A stretch of 64,000 nucleotides of DNA from Verrucomicrobiales bacterium (GCA_029213065.1 JARGPH010000021.1:1-64000), one strand, 5' to 3'; positions 26,295-35,671 are shown, numbered from the stretch's first letter. Program-made: numbers and translations. The notes: generated by a model not told the origin, from the sequence alone.

Positions 26295-27944
26295 ATGCAT
26301 CGGCGGGATTGGATCAAAGGAACATCGGCAGCGGGATTGGCGCTGATTACAAATCGTTGGTCGGCAACCGCTGCGGAGGCGGCGGGACTGTCGGATCGCT
26401 TTGCGGGGTTGGCGGAAATGGCCTTGAATAAGGCCCAATCGCTGGGGGCTTCGTTCGCTGATTTTCACCTCATGCAGACGGACAAAGAATCCCTTTTCGT
26501 CCGTGAGGAAATGGTTCAGGGAGTCAATGCGGGGTCGTCGCTCGGTTGCTCGGTTCGCGTCCTCGTGAATGGTGCCTGGGGGTTCGCGGCGAGTGAGGAA
26601 ATTTCAGAGGCAAAGATCACATCGCTCGTCGAGGCGGCGGTGGCGACCGCGAAAGGACAGGCCGGTTGGCGCAGCCAGCCGATCGAGATCGAAAAGCTGC
26701 CGGCCAATGTGGGTAAATGGGAGCTGCCGATCGAGGTCGATCCTTTCACGGTTTCGCTTGAGGAAAAAGTGGAACGCCTCCTCGGGATCAATCGCTCGGC
26801 GCTGGGAGCAGGAGCGAATTATTGTTACTCGCATGTCTCGATGGTTCGCGAGCGGAAGTGGCTCGCGAACACCTTCGGCTCCCGCACTGAGCAGTCCAGA
26901 GTCCGAATCCATCCGGGATTCAGCATCACGGTGGTCGATCAGAAGAAGGGCGAGTTTGCGAGCCGGGCCAGCATGCTTCCTCCGCGGGGAGCGGGTTACG
27001 AGCATTTGCGCGACTGGGATGCGGTCGCCGAGGCGGCGCTCGCGGTGGAGCAGGCCAGGGAGAAAATGGCAGCCCCGTCCGTGAAACCGGGGAAAATGGA
27101 TCTCGTGATTGCTCCGAGCAACCTGTGGCTGACGGTCCACGAAACTGTGGGGCATCCCACCGAGCTGGACCGATCCCTCGGCTACGAGGCGAACTACGCC
27201 GGTACGTCCTTCTGCACGCCGGACAAACTCGACACGCTCCGGTATGGAAGTGAGATCGTGAATATTTTCGCCGACCGCACCGCTGACAACGGCCTCGCCA
27301 CGATTGGCTGGGACGATGACGGTGTCGCCACAGCGGGGAAAGAGTTTCCTATCATTAAGGACGGGATTTTCAGTAACTTCCAAATGGCGATCGGTCAGGC
27401 GGAACTGATCGGACGCGAGGGTGGTTCGAACGGGTGTTCCTATGCGGATTCGTTCGATTCTTTCCCGATCCAGCGGATGCCGAATATTTCCCTGCAACCG
27501 GGGAAAGACGATGCGGTCACGACTCAGGACCTCATCGCCGGGGTCGAAGACGGCATCTATGTCGACGGCAACGGGAGCTGGAGCATTGACCAGCAACGCT
27601 ACAATTTTCAATTCACCGGTCAGGTCTTTCACCGTATCAAAAACGGTAAGCTCGACGGGATGTATCGAGACGTCGCCTACCAGGGCAATTCAGTGGATTT
27701 CTGGAATGCCTGCGACGGACTTGGTGGCAGGGACACCTACGAACTCGGTGGCGCGTTCAATTGCGGGAAAGGGCAGCCCGGTCAGGTCGCTCCGGTTTCC
27801 CACGGGGCCGTTCCGGGACGTTTCCGGCAAATTAACATTCTCAACACCGCCGAGGAATCCGGCAAAAAAGTGGCATCGCTCGATCCCGTTCAATCACCAT
27901 CAACCTGTGACTGCAGCGGAGGAGGAAAAACATCATGGGCCTAA
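26295..27944 (+). CDS. tldD: TldD-type metalloprotease subunit with Tat-like signal
   Basis: A 549-residue TldD/PmbA family protein. The zinc motif HETVGH is at residues 282-287, as in TldD (HExxxH). The N-terminus MHRRDWIKGTSAAGLAL has a twin-arginine motif (RRDWIK) followed by a hydrophobic run and alanines, so export through Tat is likely. The classic TldD is cytosolic. It overlaps the TldE gene by 10 bp. TldD/TldE cleave peptides in microcin and CcdA processing; here the substrate is unknown. Confidence 0.93.
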   Translation: MHRRDWIKGTSAAGLALITNRWSATAAEAAGLSDRFAGLAEMALNKAQSLGASFADFHLMQTDKESLFVREEMVQGVNAGSSLGCSVRVLVNGAWGFAASEEISEAKITSLVEAAVATAKGQAGWRSQPIEIEKLPANVGKWELPIEVDPFTVSLEEKVERLLGINRSALGAGANYCYSHVSMVRERKWLANTFGSRTEQSRVRIHPGFSITVVDQKKGEFASRASMLPPRGAGYEHLRDWDAVAEAALAVEQAREKMAAPSVKPGKMDLVIAPSNLWLTVHETVGHPTELDRSLGYEANYAGTSFCTPDKLDTLRYGSEIVNIFADRTADNGLATIGWDDDGVATAGKEFPIIKDGIFSNFQMAIGQAELIGREGGSNGCSYADSFDSFPIQRMPNISLQPGKDDAVTTQDLIAGVEDGIYVDGNGSWSIDQQRYNFQFTGQVFHRIKNGKLDGMYRDVAYQGNSVDFWNACDGLGGRDTYELGGAFNCGKGQPGQVAPVSHGAVPGRFRQINILNTAEESGKKVASLDPVQSPSTCDCSGGGKTSWA

Positions 27945-29269
27945 CTAAATCACAAAGTGAGTCGCTCAGTCAGCGCGTTCTCGATCTCGTCGAGGCGGAT
28001 GGCGCCAATGTCCGGATCACCGATTCGGAAGATCTGCAGCTTCGCTATGCGAACAACGACATCACCTCGAATGGTCTCGTCGACCGGATCAAAATCGATC
28101 TGTCAGTGAGCTACGGAAAGCGCTCAGCCTCGATTCAGGTGAATCAGACGGATGAGGAGACCTTAAAGGCAGCGGTGAAAAAGGTTCAGGCGATGGCGAA
28201 ACTCGCGCCCGAAGATCCGGAGCACATGCCTGAGCTGGAGCCGACTGAATATCTCGAACCGAAGACTTTCTCTGAAGCGACCGCAGCACTCACGCCGGAA
28301 GAGGGACTCGCGCGGATTCGTCCGGTCATCGAAGCGGCACGGACTGCCGGTGTCGACAGTGCCGGCTATCTGGAGCGTTCTGTGAGCAGTGCGACGCTTG
28401 CGAACAGCAAGGGGCTTTTCGTATATCAAACCTCGACTGGTGTCGATTACTCGCTCACAGCGCGAGCGGCGGAAGGGCGTGGCTCGGGTTGGGCGAGCAC
28501 TCAGGTGACCGATCTCGGCGATCTCGATCTCGAACCGGTTGGCGCCCGTGCGATTGAGAAGGCGCTCGCCTCGAAGAATGCCGTGGAGCGCGCTCCGGGG
28601 CGGACAACCGTCGTGCTTGAGCCCGCAGCGGTGCGGGATTTGGTATCACTTCTGTTCTGGGGGTTGGGACGGCGTGATTTCGACGAAGGGCGCAGTTTTC
28701 TCAATGGTCTCGTTGAAGAGGGGGAAGCCCCGGTCGGAAAGGCGCTTTTCGGAGAGAAGGCGACGCTCTATTCTGATCCGCAGGATCCGGCGGTTCCTTG
28801 TGGGGTTCATCACAATGGGCTTCCCCGGGAGAAGACGAGCTGGGTCGACAAGGGCGTTTTGAAAAATCTTGAGGTTGGGCGTTTCTGGGCGCAGGAGAAA
28901 GGAATCAGCCCCCGGCCTTTTCCCGGGAATATTATCATGGCCGGAGAAGGGAAATCGATCGACGAATTGATCGCTCAGGTCGAGGACGGCGTCCTCATTA
29001 CGAGGCTTTGGTATCTGCGCATGGTGCAGCCGCAATCCCTGCTCTACACCGGCCTGACGCGTGATGGAACCTTTGCGATTGAGAATGGGAAAGTGGGTGG
29101 TCCCGTCAAAAATTTCCGTTTCAATGATTCGCCGGTGAATATATTGAGAAACATCATCGCGAGCGGCAAACAGGCTCGTGTCATGGGCAGCGAAGGTTCC
29201 ATGCCGATGTATGTGCCTCCCTTGCTCGTCAGTGATTTCAATTTGTCTTCCGTTTCCGACGCCAGTTAG
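27935..29269 (+). CDS. pmbA: TldE/PmbA-type protein
   Basis: A 444-residue partner of TldD that lacks the zinc motif, as expected for TldE/PmbA. It begins MGLTKSQSESLSQRVLD with no signal peptide and shares the family architecture (substrate-binding half, then a barrel-like half with GKALFGEKATLYSDP). The start codon lies inside the tldD end, which means coupled translation and a stoichiometric complex. If TldD is exported by Tat, this subunit could travel folded with it. Confidence 0.93.
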   Translation: MGLTKSQSESLSQRVLDLVEADGANVRITDSEDLQLRYANNDITSNGLVDRIKIDLSVSYGKRSASIQVNQTDEETLKAAVKKVQAMAKLAPEDPEHMPELEPTEYLEPKTFSEATAALTPEEGLARIRPVIEAARTAGVDSAGYLERSVSSATLANSKGLFVYQTSTGVDYSLTARAAEGRGSGWASTQVTDLGDLDLEPVGARAIEKALASKNAVERAPGRTTVVLEPAAVRDLVSLLFWGLGRRDFDEGRSFLNGLVEEGEAPVGKALFGEKATLYSDPQDPAVPCGVHHNGLPREKTSWVDKGVLKNLEVGRFWAQEKGISPRPFPGNIIMAGEGKSIDELIAQVEDGVLITRLWYLRMVQPQSLLYTGLTRDGTFAIENGKVGGPVKNFRFNDSPVNILRNIIASGKQARVMGSEGSMPMYVPPLLVSDFNLSSVSDAS

Positions 29270-29275
29270 CTTTCC

Positions 29276-30742
29276 ATGAAAAAATCCCCCCTCCTCCTGC
29301 TGGGTTGCGTGCTCTTAGCCGCGACAGTCTCCCACGCCGCCGATCGGCCGAATATCGTTTACATCATTTGTGATGATCTCGGCTATGGCGACGTTCAGTG
29401 CCTCGCGCCTGAGACGAGTAAAATTCCAACGCCGCATGCGGATAAGCTCGCTTCGGAGGGGATGATTTTCACCGATGCGCATTCCGGTTCGTCAGTCTGT
29501 TCACCGACGCGTTACGGTGTCATGACAGGGCGTTACAGCTGGCGGACGCGTTTGCAAAAGGGTGTCGTGTCAGGCTTTGCGCCGAGTCTTATTGCCGAAG
29601 ACCGTTCGACCGTGGCGAGCTTCCTGAAGGAGCAGGGATATGACACAGCCATCATTGGAAAATGGCATCTGGATTTTCTCTATTTGAATCCGGAGACGGG
29701 CAAACCCTATTCGCAGAAGAAACACAAAACACCTCCGGTCGATGCCAAAATCCCCGATGGTCCGATCACTCGTGGTTTCGATTTCTATCACGGATTTCAT
29801 CACGCACGGAACATGGAAGCGGTGATCGAGAATGATAAAGTGATCGCTCATGATGATGTCGTAAACATGCTCCCGCGCCTTACGGAGCAGTCGGTGAAAT
29901 ACATCGATGGAAGAAAAGGAAATGAGAAGCCGTTCTTTCTCTATGTGCCACTGGGATCGCCTCATACACCGATTGTGCCTTCGGACGATTGGAAAGGGAA
30001 AAGCGGTCTCGGTGATTACGGGGATTTTGTGATGCAGACCGATCATGCCGTCGGTGAGATTACAGCGGCGCTGGAGCGACAGGGCCTCACGGATAACACG
30101 CTCGTGATTTTCACGAGTGACAACGGCTGTTCCAAGGCGGCCAACATCAAAAACCTTGAGAAGCAGGGCCATCTTGTGAGCGCTCACCTGCGAGGATCGA
30201 AGGCGGACATTTGGGACGGTGGACACCGCATTCCCTTCATCGTGCGCTGGCCTGGAAAAGTGGAGCCGGGATCGACGAGCAAGCAGCTCATTTGTTTGAC
30301 CGATTTGTATGCGACGACTTCGGACATTCTCGATGCGGAGGTTCCCTCCGGGAGCTGCGAGGACAGCGTCAGTTTTTTACCGGCGCTTTCGGGAAAGCCG
30401 ATTGTATCGAGCAGGAACGGCGTCATTCACCATTCAGTGAGCGGTCACTTTGCGTATCGCCAGGGGCCGTGGAAGTTGATTCTCGCGCGGGGTTCCGGCG
30501 GGTGGAGCTCGCCTGATGAGAAAGCGATGAAGGGGAAAGGAACCGAAGGGCAGCTTTATCACATGGGGAATGATCCCGGCGAAACGAACAATGCCTACGA
30601 GAAGAAGCCGGAGGTGGTGATTAAGTTGCTTACCCTCTTGAAGCAGGATGTGAATCGCGGACGCAGCACTGACGGTGCCGAGGTGAAAAACGATGTTCCT
30701 TTGGAGGAAATTATTCTCTGGAAGAGCGGTCGGGACGAGTGA
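29276..30742 (+). CDS. Type I sulfatase, exported
   Basis: A 488-residue sulfatase with a signal peptide (cleavage near SHAA-DRP), metal site CDDLGYGDV, the maturation motif CSPTR with Cys at residue 75, GKWHLD and TSDNGC. It follows tldE by 6 bp on the same strand, so all three may be cotranscribed. It is closer to the arylsulfatase A-like branch than the sulfatase at 22.5 kb and was probably acquired or duplicated independently. Polysaccharide desulfation is expected. Confidence 0.95.
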   Translation: MKKSPLLLLGCVLLAATVSHAADRPNIVYIICDDLGYGDVQCLAPETSKIPTPHADKLASEGMIFTDAHSGSSVCSPTRYGVMTGRYSWRTRLQKGVVSGFAPSLIAEDRSTVASFLKEQGYDTAIIGKWHLDFLYLNPETGKPYSQKKHKTPPVDAKIPDGPITRGFDFYHGFHHARNMEAVIENDKVIAHDDVVNMLPRLTEQSVKYIDGRKGNEKPFFLYVPLGSPHTPIVPSDDWKGKSGLGDYGDFVMQTDHAVGEITAALERQGLTDNTLVIFTSDNGCSKAANIKNLEKQGHLVSAHLRGSKADIWDGGHRIPFIVRWPGKVEPGSTSKQLICLTDLYATTSDILDAEVPSGSCEDSVSFLPALSGKPIVSSRNGVIHHSVSGHFAYRQGPWKLILARGSGGWSSPDEKAMKGKGTEGQLYHMGNDPGETNNAYEKKPEVVIKLLTLLKQDVNRGRSTDGAEVKNDVPLEEIILWKSGRDE

Positions 30743-30877
30743 CAGGGCGATCCAACAGGGTTGAATGAAGCACCTAACCCTCTCAGGTCGGTAGACAGGG
30801 CATAGAAATGCTCACGCAATTTCTCTACCTGGTGAAGAGTAGAGGAATCCGTGAGGATTTCTTTTTCTACGGGTCGG

Positions 30878-31996
30878 TTACGCCCTTGCCTCGTCAGCCA
30901 TCTTCTGAGCGAGCATGGAGAGCTCGGCTGATTTGAAGATGTGATCCTGAGTCATCGCTTTCTCGGTTCCGTTGAGGAGGTCGAGAATCATTTCACCAAA
31001 GAAAGGAAAGCCGGTTGTGCCGTCGCAGTCGATTTCCTGTTCCTCTTCGCCGTTGACGAGGAAGAGCTTGTTACCGGGTTCCTGACGCGCGAGTGCGATG
31101 TATTTCCGGATTTCGATGGTGCCTTCGGTTCCGACGACAAAAACGCGCCCGTCGCCCCAGACACGCAGACCGTCAGGGGTGAGCCAGTCGATCCGGCAGT
31201 AGCAGGAAGCGCCGGTGCTCATGGTGAGAGAAGTCTCGCCGAAGTCTTCGAGGCCGGGCTTGTCGGGAGCGGTGAAATTTTCGACACGGGCGAAGTTGAT
31301 TGTTCCGTCAGTTGCACCGGTGAAGGCGAGGAACTGCTCGAACTGGTGGGAGCCGATGTCGGTGAGGATGCCGCCGTAGCTCTTTTTGTCGAAAAACCAG
31401 TCAGGACGCGCGTCTTTCGACATGCGGTGCGGGGCGAGATTGATAACCTGGAGAACGTCGCCGATCGCTCCGCCCTGAATGAGTTCGGTCGCTTTCATCG
31501 AGGACTCGTTGTGGAGACGCTCGCTGTAGTAAACCATGTAGCGCTTTCCGCTCGCGGCGACGGCTGCTTTGGCGTCTTCGAGCTGCTCCAGTGTCGTGAA
31601 AGGCGATTTGTCGGTGAAGTAGTGCTTACCGGCATTGAGCACTTTGACGCCGAGAGGGCCGCGATCGCAGGGGATGCTCGCGGAGGCTACGCAGATTGTC
31701 TCTTCGTCTTCGAGAATCTGTTCGAGAGAATCGGCACGGGTCGCGTCGGGATAGCGCTCCATGAAATCGTCGAGTTTCACGGGATCGGCGTCGTAGACAT
31801 ACTTGAGCGTTCCGCCGGCATCGATGAGACCGTTGGTTTGGCCGAAAATGTGGCCATGATCCAATCCTGTTACTGAAAAGACAAACTCACCCGGCTGAAC
31901 CACTGGTGGTAAAGTCTTCGAGCTTGGCGCGTAATCGTATCCGGTTTTTCCCATGGGGAGAACTTTTGCGTGAAATGTGGGGTTCGCAACCGGCAC
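30878..31996 (-). CDS. Gfo/Idh/MocA family oxidoreductase
   Basis: A 372-residue NAD(P)-dependent oxidoreductase of the Gfo/Idh/MocA type. The N-terminal Rossmann part has FSVTGLDHGHIFGQ instead of a classical GxGxxG. The catalytic lysine motif is FTDKSP (DKSP in place of EKP), and the C-terminal domain has ILTDIGSHQFEQFL. The start could also be the Met at residue 15 (31954), since the first 14 residues look unlike the family. Sugar or inositol oxidation is typical. It lies divergent from a mini MotA/TolQ/ExbB gene. Confidence 0.88.
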   Translation of the reverse strand: MPVANPTFHAKVLPMGKTGYDYAPSSKTLPPVVQPGEFVFSVTGLDHGHIFGQTNGLIDAGGTLKYVYDADPVKLDDFMERYPDATRADSLEQILEDEETICVASASIPCDRGPLGVKVLNAGKHYFTDKSPFTTLEQLEDAKAAVAASGKRYMVYYSERLHNESSMKATELIQGGAIGDVLQVINLAPHRMSKDARPDWFFDKKSYGGILTDIGSHQFEQFLAFTGATDGTINFARVENFTAPDKPGLEDFGETSLTMSTGASCYCRIDWLTPDGLRVWGDGRVFVVGTEGTIEIRKYIALARQEPGNKLFLVNGEEEQEIDCDGTTGFPFFGEMILDLLNGTEKAMTQDHIFKSAELSMLAQKMADEARA

Positions 31997-32049
31997 GTTT
32001 GGAAAAGTCGTGCCCTTTCCGTCGCTAAACGCTATTGAGTTATATAGAC

Positions 32050-32364
32050 ATGAGCGAATCCCCTATCCCCTCCCCTGCCGAACCCGGGGCAAAATGCTGT
32101 CAAAACCCCTGGGTCGTCTCTCTCATTGTTTCCATCTTCGGGATCATCGTTCCTCCCCTCGTTGGGGTTTCCGGAACGGTTTTTGGGATGGTGAAGGCAT
32201 TTGATACGATAGGAACGGACGGCAAAGCCGATCCAGCCGCGTTTTCGGAGGATATTTCAGGCTCGATCGTCGCGACTGCGATCGGATTGGGTATTTCCTT
32301 CATTTTCCTGATAATATTTGTCATATCTTTGGTGAAAGTTCTGTCTAACAGGGAACGAAAGTAG
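32050..32364 (+). CDS. Very small MotA/TolQ/ExbB-like membrane protein
   Basis: I chose the ATG at 32050 (104 aa). The sequence VSGTVFGMVKAFDTIG, then ADPAAFSEDISGSIVATAIGLGISF matches the proton-channel core (TM2-loop-TM3) of MotA/TolQ/ExbB. The usual first membrane segment and the large cytoplasmic domain are missing. Two membrane segments (about 19-41 and 73-95) are predicted. It stops 2 bp before the aspartase gene, so the two are translationally coupled. No ExbD/TolR partner lies nearby. The family resemblance is strong; its role is unknown. Confidence 0.72.
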   Translation: MSESPIPSPAEPGAKCCQNPWVVSLIVSIFGIIVPPLVGVSGTVFGMVKAFDTIGTDGKADPAAFSEDISGSIVATAIGLGISFIFLIIFVISLVKVLSNRERK

Positions 32365-32366
32365 TT

Positions 32367-34238
32367 ATGGAATTGACCGAAGAATTGATTCGCCGCGTTG
32401 CCGGTGAGATGGATGTCCCGTTTAAGGAGCTTGCCGAATTTGCCTCACGGGGAGAGTTGAAGAGATTCAGCCAGGGCGATTACCTGTTTCATGAAGCCTC
32501 TCCTAGGAAGTGGTTCGGAATCGTCCTGAAAGGAAAGATCAATCTGCAGCGTGGTCTTGCCGGTCGCCATGTCACGATTGCCTGTCTCTCTGATGGCGCC
32601 GTTATCGGGGAGAGCCTTTTCATCGATGAGCTTGCTCACAGTGTCTCCGGTCTCGCCCTGGAGGATGTGCAGGTATGGGCGATTCCCAAGGCTCAGATCG
32701 ACGCGTTTAAGCTCGAGAATCCGGAATCCTTCTTCCGCATGGTGGGGCGTGCCGCGAGGCGAATCGCCTATCGGCTCAGAGAGACGACGGAGTTGCTTTT
32801 ACAAACGGATCGGGTTCGTCAGGACATCACCGACTACCGCCGCGAGCACGATTCTCTCGGTGATCGTGAGATCTCCAATGCCCATTATTTCGGGGTTCAG
32901 ACGACGAGGGCGGTCGAGAATTTTCCTTTCTCCGGGGTTCGGCTTTCGCATTTTCAGCATCTTGTGAATGCCTTCGCCTTTGTCAAAAAGGCAGCGGCCT
33001 CTGCCAATGCTGAATTGGGAGTGCTGAATGGTTCCATAGCCGCGGCGATCGGAGCGGCCTGTGATCGAATTATTGCGGGAGAGTTTCACGATCATTTTGT
33101 GGTCGATATGGTTCAGGGAGGTGCGGGAACTTCGTCTAACATGAACGCCAATGAGGTCATCGCGAACGTGGCGCTTGAGATCATGGGGCATGACAAGGGC
33201 GACTACCAGTTTTGTCATCCCAACGATCATGTGAACCGGTCGCAGTCGACGAACGACGTTTACCCAACCGCGGTGAAGCTATCGGTCGTTTCGGCACTTC
33301 ACGAAACGACCTCGGCTCTGAAGGTATTAAAATCGGCCTTCGAGGCGAAGGCTGAAGAATTTTCCGACGTGCTCAAAATGGGACGCACCGAGAATCAGGA
33401 TGCGGTTCCGATGACGCTGGGGCAGGAGTTCGCCGCCTACGCGACGATGTTAGGATCGGGACGGAAGAGGCTGGAAAAAGCATCTGAGGAACTGCTCGTC
33501 GTGAACATGGGCGCGACTGCGATTGGAACGGGGTTGAACAGTCCGCATGGCTACGCGGACCTTTGCACGAAACGTCTTGCCGAAATCAGCGGCCAACCGG
33601 TGACACTGGCAGTAAACCTCGTCGAAGCGACTCAGGATGCGGCAGGGTTCTCGATGATGAGCAATGCCCTCAAGACGACAGCGATTCAGATTTCTAAAAT
33701 CTGCAACGATCTGCGCTGGGCGTCGTCCGGTCCCCGCTGTGGTTTGAATGAAATCAATCTCCCTCCCCTCCAGCCCGGGTCTTCGATCATGCCGGGGAAA
33801 GTCAACCCGGTGATGCCGGAGGTGGTCAACCAGATTTGCTACCAGATCATCGGATCGGATCTCACGATTTCGATGGCGGCGGAAGCGAGCGAGTTCGAGC
33901 TCAATATGGCGGAGCCGATCATGGCCTACAATCTTCTCAGCAGCATGATGCTCCTGAAGAACGCGGCGCTTTCTCTCGCGAACAAGTGTGTCAGTGGGAT
34001 CACCGCGAACCGCGAACGCTGTGCCGACTACGTGAAAAATTCAATCGGGATTGTCACGGCGTTGAGTCCGCAGCTCGGGTACGAACGGTCCTCCGCGATT
34101 GCCCACGAAGCGCTCGATTCCGGGAAAGGTGTTTACGAACTCGTCCTCGAGCACGGATGGATGACGAAAGCTGAACTGGACGATCTCCTCAGTCCCGAGA
34201 AGATGGCCAATCCGCTAATGCACGAGGACGTGGGCTGA
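32367..34238 (+). CDS. aspA: Aspartate ammonia-lyase fused to an N-terminal cyclic-nucleotide-binding-like domain
   Basis: A 623-residue protein: an N-terminal CAP/CNMP-binding-like domain (about 1-150), then a complete aspartase. The aspartase part has the fumarase/aspartase signature GSSIMPGKVNP (about 469-479), the catalytic-site segments RSQSTNDVYPT and SSNMNANEV, and the family's C-terminal helices. Aspartase converts L-aspartate to fumarate and ammonia. In the binding-like domain the phosphate-binding cassette reads GAVIGESLFIDELAHSVS: the Arg that normally binds the cyclic phosphate is absent (His-Ser), so classical cAMP binding is doubtful. It begins 2 bp after the mini MotA/TolQ-like gene. 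Confidence 0.93.
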   Translation: MELTEELIRRVAGEMDVPFKELAEFASRGELKRFSQGDYLFHEASPRKWFGIVLKGKINLQRGLAGRHVTIACLSDGAVIGESLFIDELAHSVSGLALEDVQVWAIPKAQIDAFKLENPESFFRMVGRAARRIAYRLRETTELLLQTDRVRQDITDYRREHDSLGDREISNAHYFGVQTTRAVENFPFSGVRLSHFQHLVNAFAFVKKAAASANAELGVLNGSIAAAIGAACDRIIAGEFHDHFVVDMVQGGAGTSSNMNANEVIANVALEIMGHDKGDYQFCHPNDHVNRSQSTNDVYPTAVKLSVVSALHETTSALKVLKSAFEAKAEEFSDVLKMGRTENQDAVPMTLGQEFAAYATMLGSGRKRLEKASEELLVVNMGATAIGTGLNSPHGYADLCTKRLAEISGQPVTLAVNLVEATQDAAGFSMMSNALKTTAIQISKICNDLRWASSGPRCGLNEINLPPLQPGSSIMPGKVNPVMPEVVNQICYQIIGSDLTISMAAEASEFELNMAEPIMAYNLLSSMMLLKNAALSLANKCVSGITANRERCADYVKNSIGIVTALSPQLGYERSSAIAHEALDSGKGVYELVLEHGWMTKAELDDLLSPEKMANPLMHEDVG

Positions 34239-34294
34239 ATAGCACCGTAACAAGCCGCTCGTTTCTTCAGGTTTGTCGACGGAATTTTTTGCAA

Positions 34295-34311
34295 AGTTCG
34301 CTACGCGAACT
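34295..34311. repeat. Short intergenic palindrome, AGTTCGC-TAC-GCGAACT
   Basis: A perfect 7-bp inverted repeat with a 3-base loop, preceded by TTTTTTGCAA. A related but degraded element (GCAAGTTCAGCTACGCTAAC) occurs at 24470-24489. A second hairpin, 34360-34381, follows. Both lie in the gap between the convergent aspA and Gfo/Idh genes, so they may serve as transcription-ending or REP-like elements. Confidence 0.45.
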
Positions 34312-34414
34312 CCTTGTAGCAGAATAGGCGAAATGTTCTGGCGAGCGTCCGGAAAAGTAGCCGCGTTTCCAAAAACGTGGCTTAAGCCTGTCTGGCAGCT
34401 AATCCCGGGGCTTT

Positions 34415-35671
34415 TTATCCCGGAAACTCCCTCACTTCCCAACCCTCACGATAGCTGCGGGTGAGCTTCTCATTCGCTTCAGGCAGGTTGGTGAACTTCA
34501 GGGCAGCAGCATCCCATTCGAGGCGCTCCCCCGGAAAGTGAACTGCGACGTTGCCGAGTTGAACTGTCTCGGTGAGAGGGCCCGCATACGCGAAATTGTC
34601 GGAGATGTCAGGGTTGCCGGCGAGGCAGGCTTCGACCCAGACAAAGTAGTGGTTCTCTTTTTCCAGTTCCGGCCATTGGTAGTCGGCGAAATCCGCTTCC
34701 GGGTAGAGTTTGGGATGAGCCCAGTGATTGACTAACAAATACCCCTTTTCACCAATGATGATCGAAGCGGGCTGAGGTAAGGTTTCGCCTTTGGGAAGGC
34801 CGGGAAGTTTCAGATTCGGTCGTCGTCCGCCATCATACCAGGTCACATTCAAGGTGTCCCCTGTCGTGAATTCGTTTCCGGGGAAAACGTATTTCAATGT
34901 TTCCTGGGCGGGGTAGACCTCGTCATTCATCCCCGAGTGGTCCGCCATCACGGAGAGTGGAGCGGTGAGACCAATCGAGGTGAAAATCGGATCGAGGAGG
35001 TGACAACCGTTGTCTCCGATCGAGCCGGTTCCGAAGTCCTGCCAGTCTCGCCAGAAGCGCGGGTGGTAAACGTAGTCGCCGCCATACTCCCGCATCGGTG
35101 CCGGACCGATCCACTGGTCCCAGTCGATTTCGGGAGGAGCGCTTTCGGGCTTTTCGGGCGGCTCGAGCAAGCCGGATCTCCCGTGACCTGCCGCGCTGAT
35201 CCAGGAGTGAACTGCTTTGACTTTGCCAATCACCTTCTCTTCCTGAATGAGAATTTTGGCGACACGATACTGATACTCGGAATGAATCTGGTTTCCCATG
35301 CGTGTCACGAGTCCGCTGGCCTTTGCCTGGTTGGCAATCTGCCGGGCTTCCCAGACGGTGTGAGTAAGTGGCTTCTCGCAGTAGACGTGGAAGCCGTGAT
35401 CGAGCGCTGCCTGAGTGATGATGGCGTGTGAGTGATCGGGAACCGCGACGAGGACGGCATCGATTTCGTCTTTCATTTCAGCAAACATTTTCCGGTAGTC
35501 GGAGAACTGCGGTTTGTCGGGCCACTTCTTGTTTACATGCACAAAGTGTCGTTGATCGACGTCGCAGAAAGCGACCGGCTCGACCGCGGGGTGGGCGGTG
35601 ATTCGGGTAATGTCAGCCCATGCCTGGTGTTGGCAGCCAACGGCAGCGAAGCGGAGTTTTTGTTCAGCCAT
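34415..35671 (-). CDS. Gfo/Idh/MocA family oxidoreductase
   Basis: A 418-residue member of the Gfo/Idh/MocA family. The Rossmann start (LRFAAVGCQHQAWADI), the nucleotide Asp (AFCDVD) and the catalytic-lysine motif YCEKPLTHTV (EKP) are plain. A later GNQIHSEYQYRVAKIL stretch fits the substrate domain. No Tat or Sec signal is visible, so it is cytosolic, unlike many PVC relatives. The substrate is unknown, probably a sugar or aminosugar. Confidence 0.92.
   Translation of the reverse strand: MAEQKLRFAAVGCQHQAWADITRITAHPAVEPVAFCDVDQRHFVHVNKKWPDKPQFSDYRKMFAEMKDEIDAVLVAVPDHSHAIITQAALDHGFHVYCEKPLTHTVWEARQIANQAKASGLVTRMGNQIHSEYQYRVAKILIQEEKVIGKVKAVHSWISAAGHGRSGLLEPPEKPESAPPEIDWDQWIGPAPMREYGGDYVYHPRFWRDWQDFGTGSIGDNGCHLLDPIFTSIGLTAPLSVMADHSGMNDEVYPAQETLKYVFPGNEFTTGDTLNVTWYDGGRRPNLKLPGLPKGETLPQPASIIIGEKGYLLVNHWAHPKLYPEADFADYQWPELEKENHYFVWVEACLAGNPDISDNFAYAGPLTETVQLGNVAVHFPGERLEWDAAALKFTNLPEANEKLTRSYREGWEVREFPG

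Noticed and set aside
26604-27632. 342-codon frame on the minus strand inside tldD
   Set aside because: It is antisense to a clear TldD gene with the HExxxH motif; long antisense frames are expected with this base composition.
29570-30226. 218-codon minus-strand frame inside the sulfatase
   Set aside because: Antisense to a sulfatase with intact CSPTR motif; no family features.
30941-31876. 311-codon plus-strand frame
   Set aside because: It is opposite the Gfo/Idh gene at 30878-31996, which has recognisable motifs.
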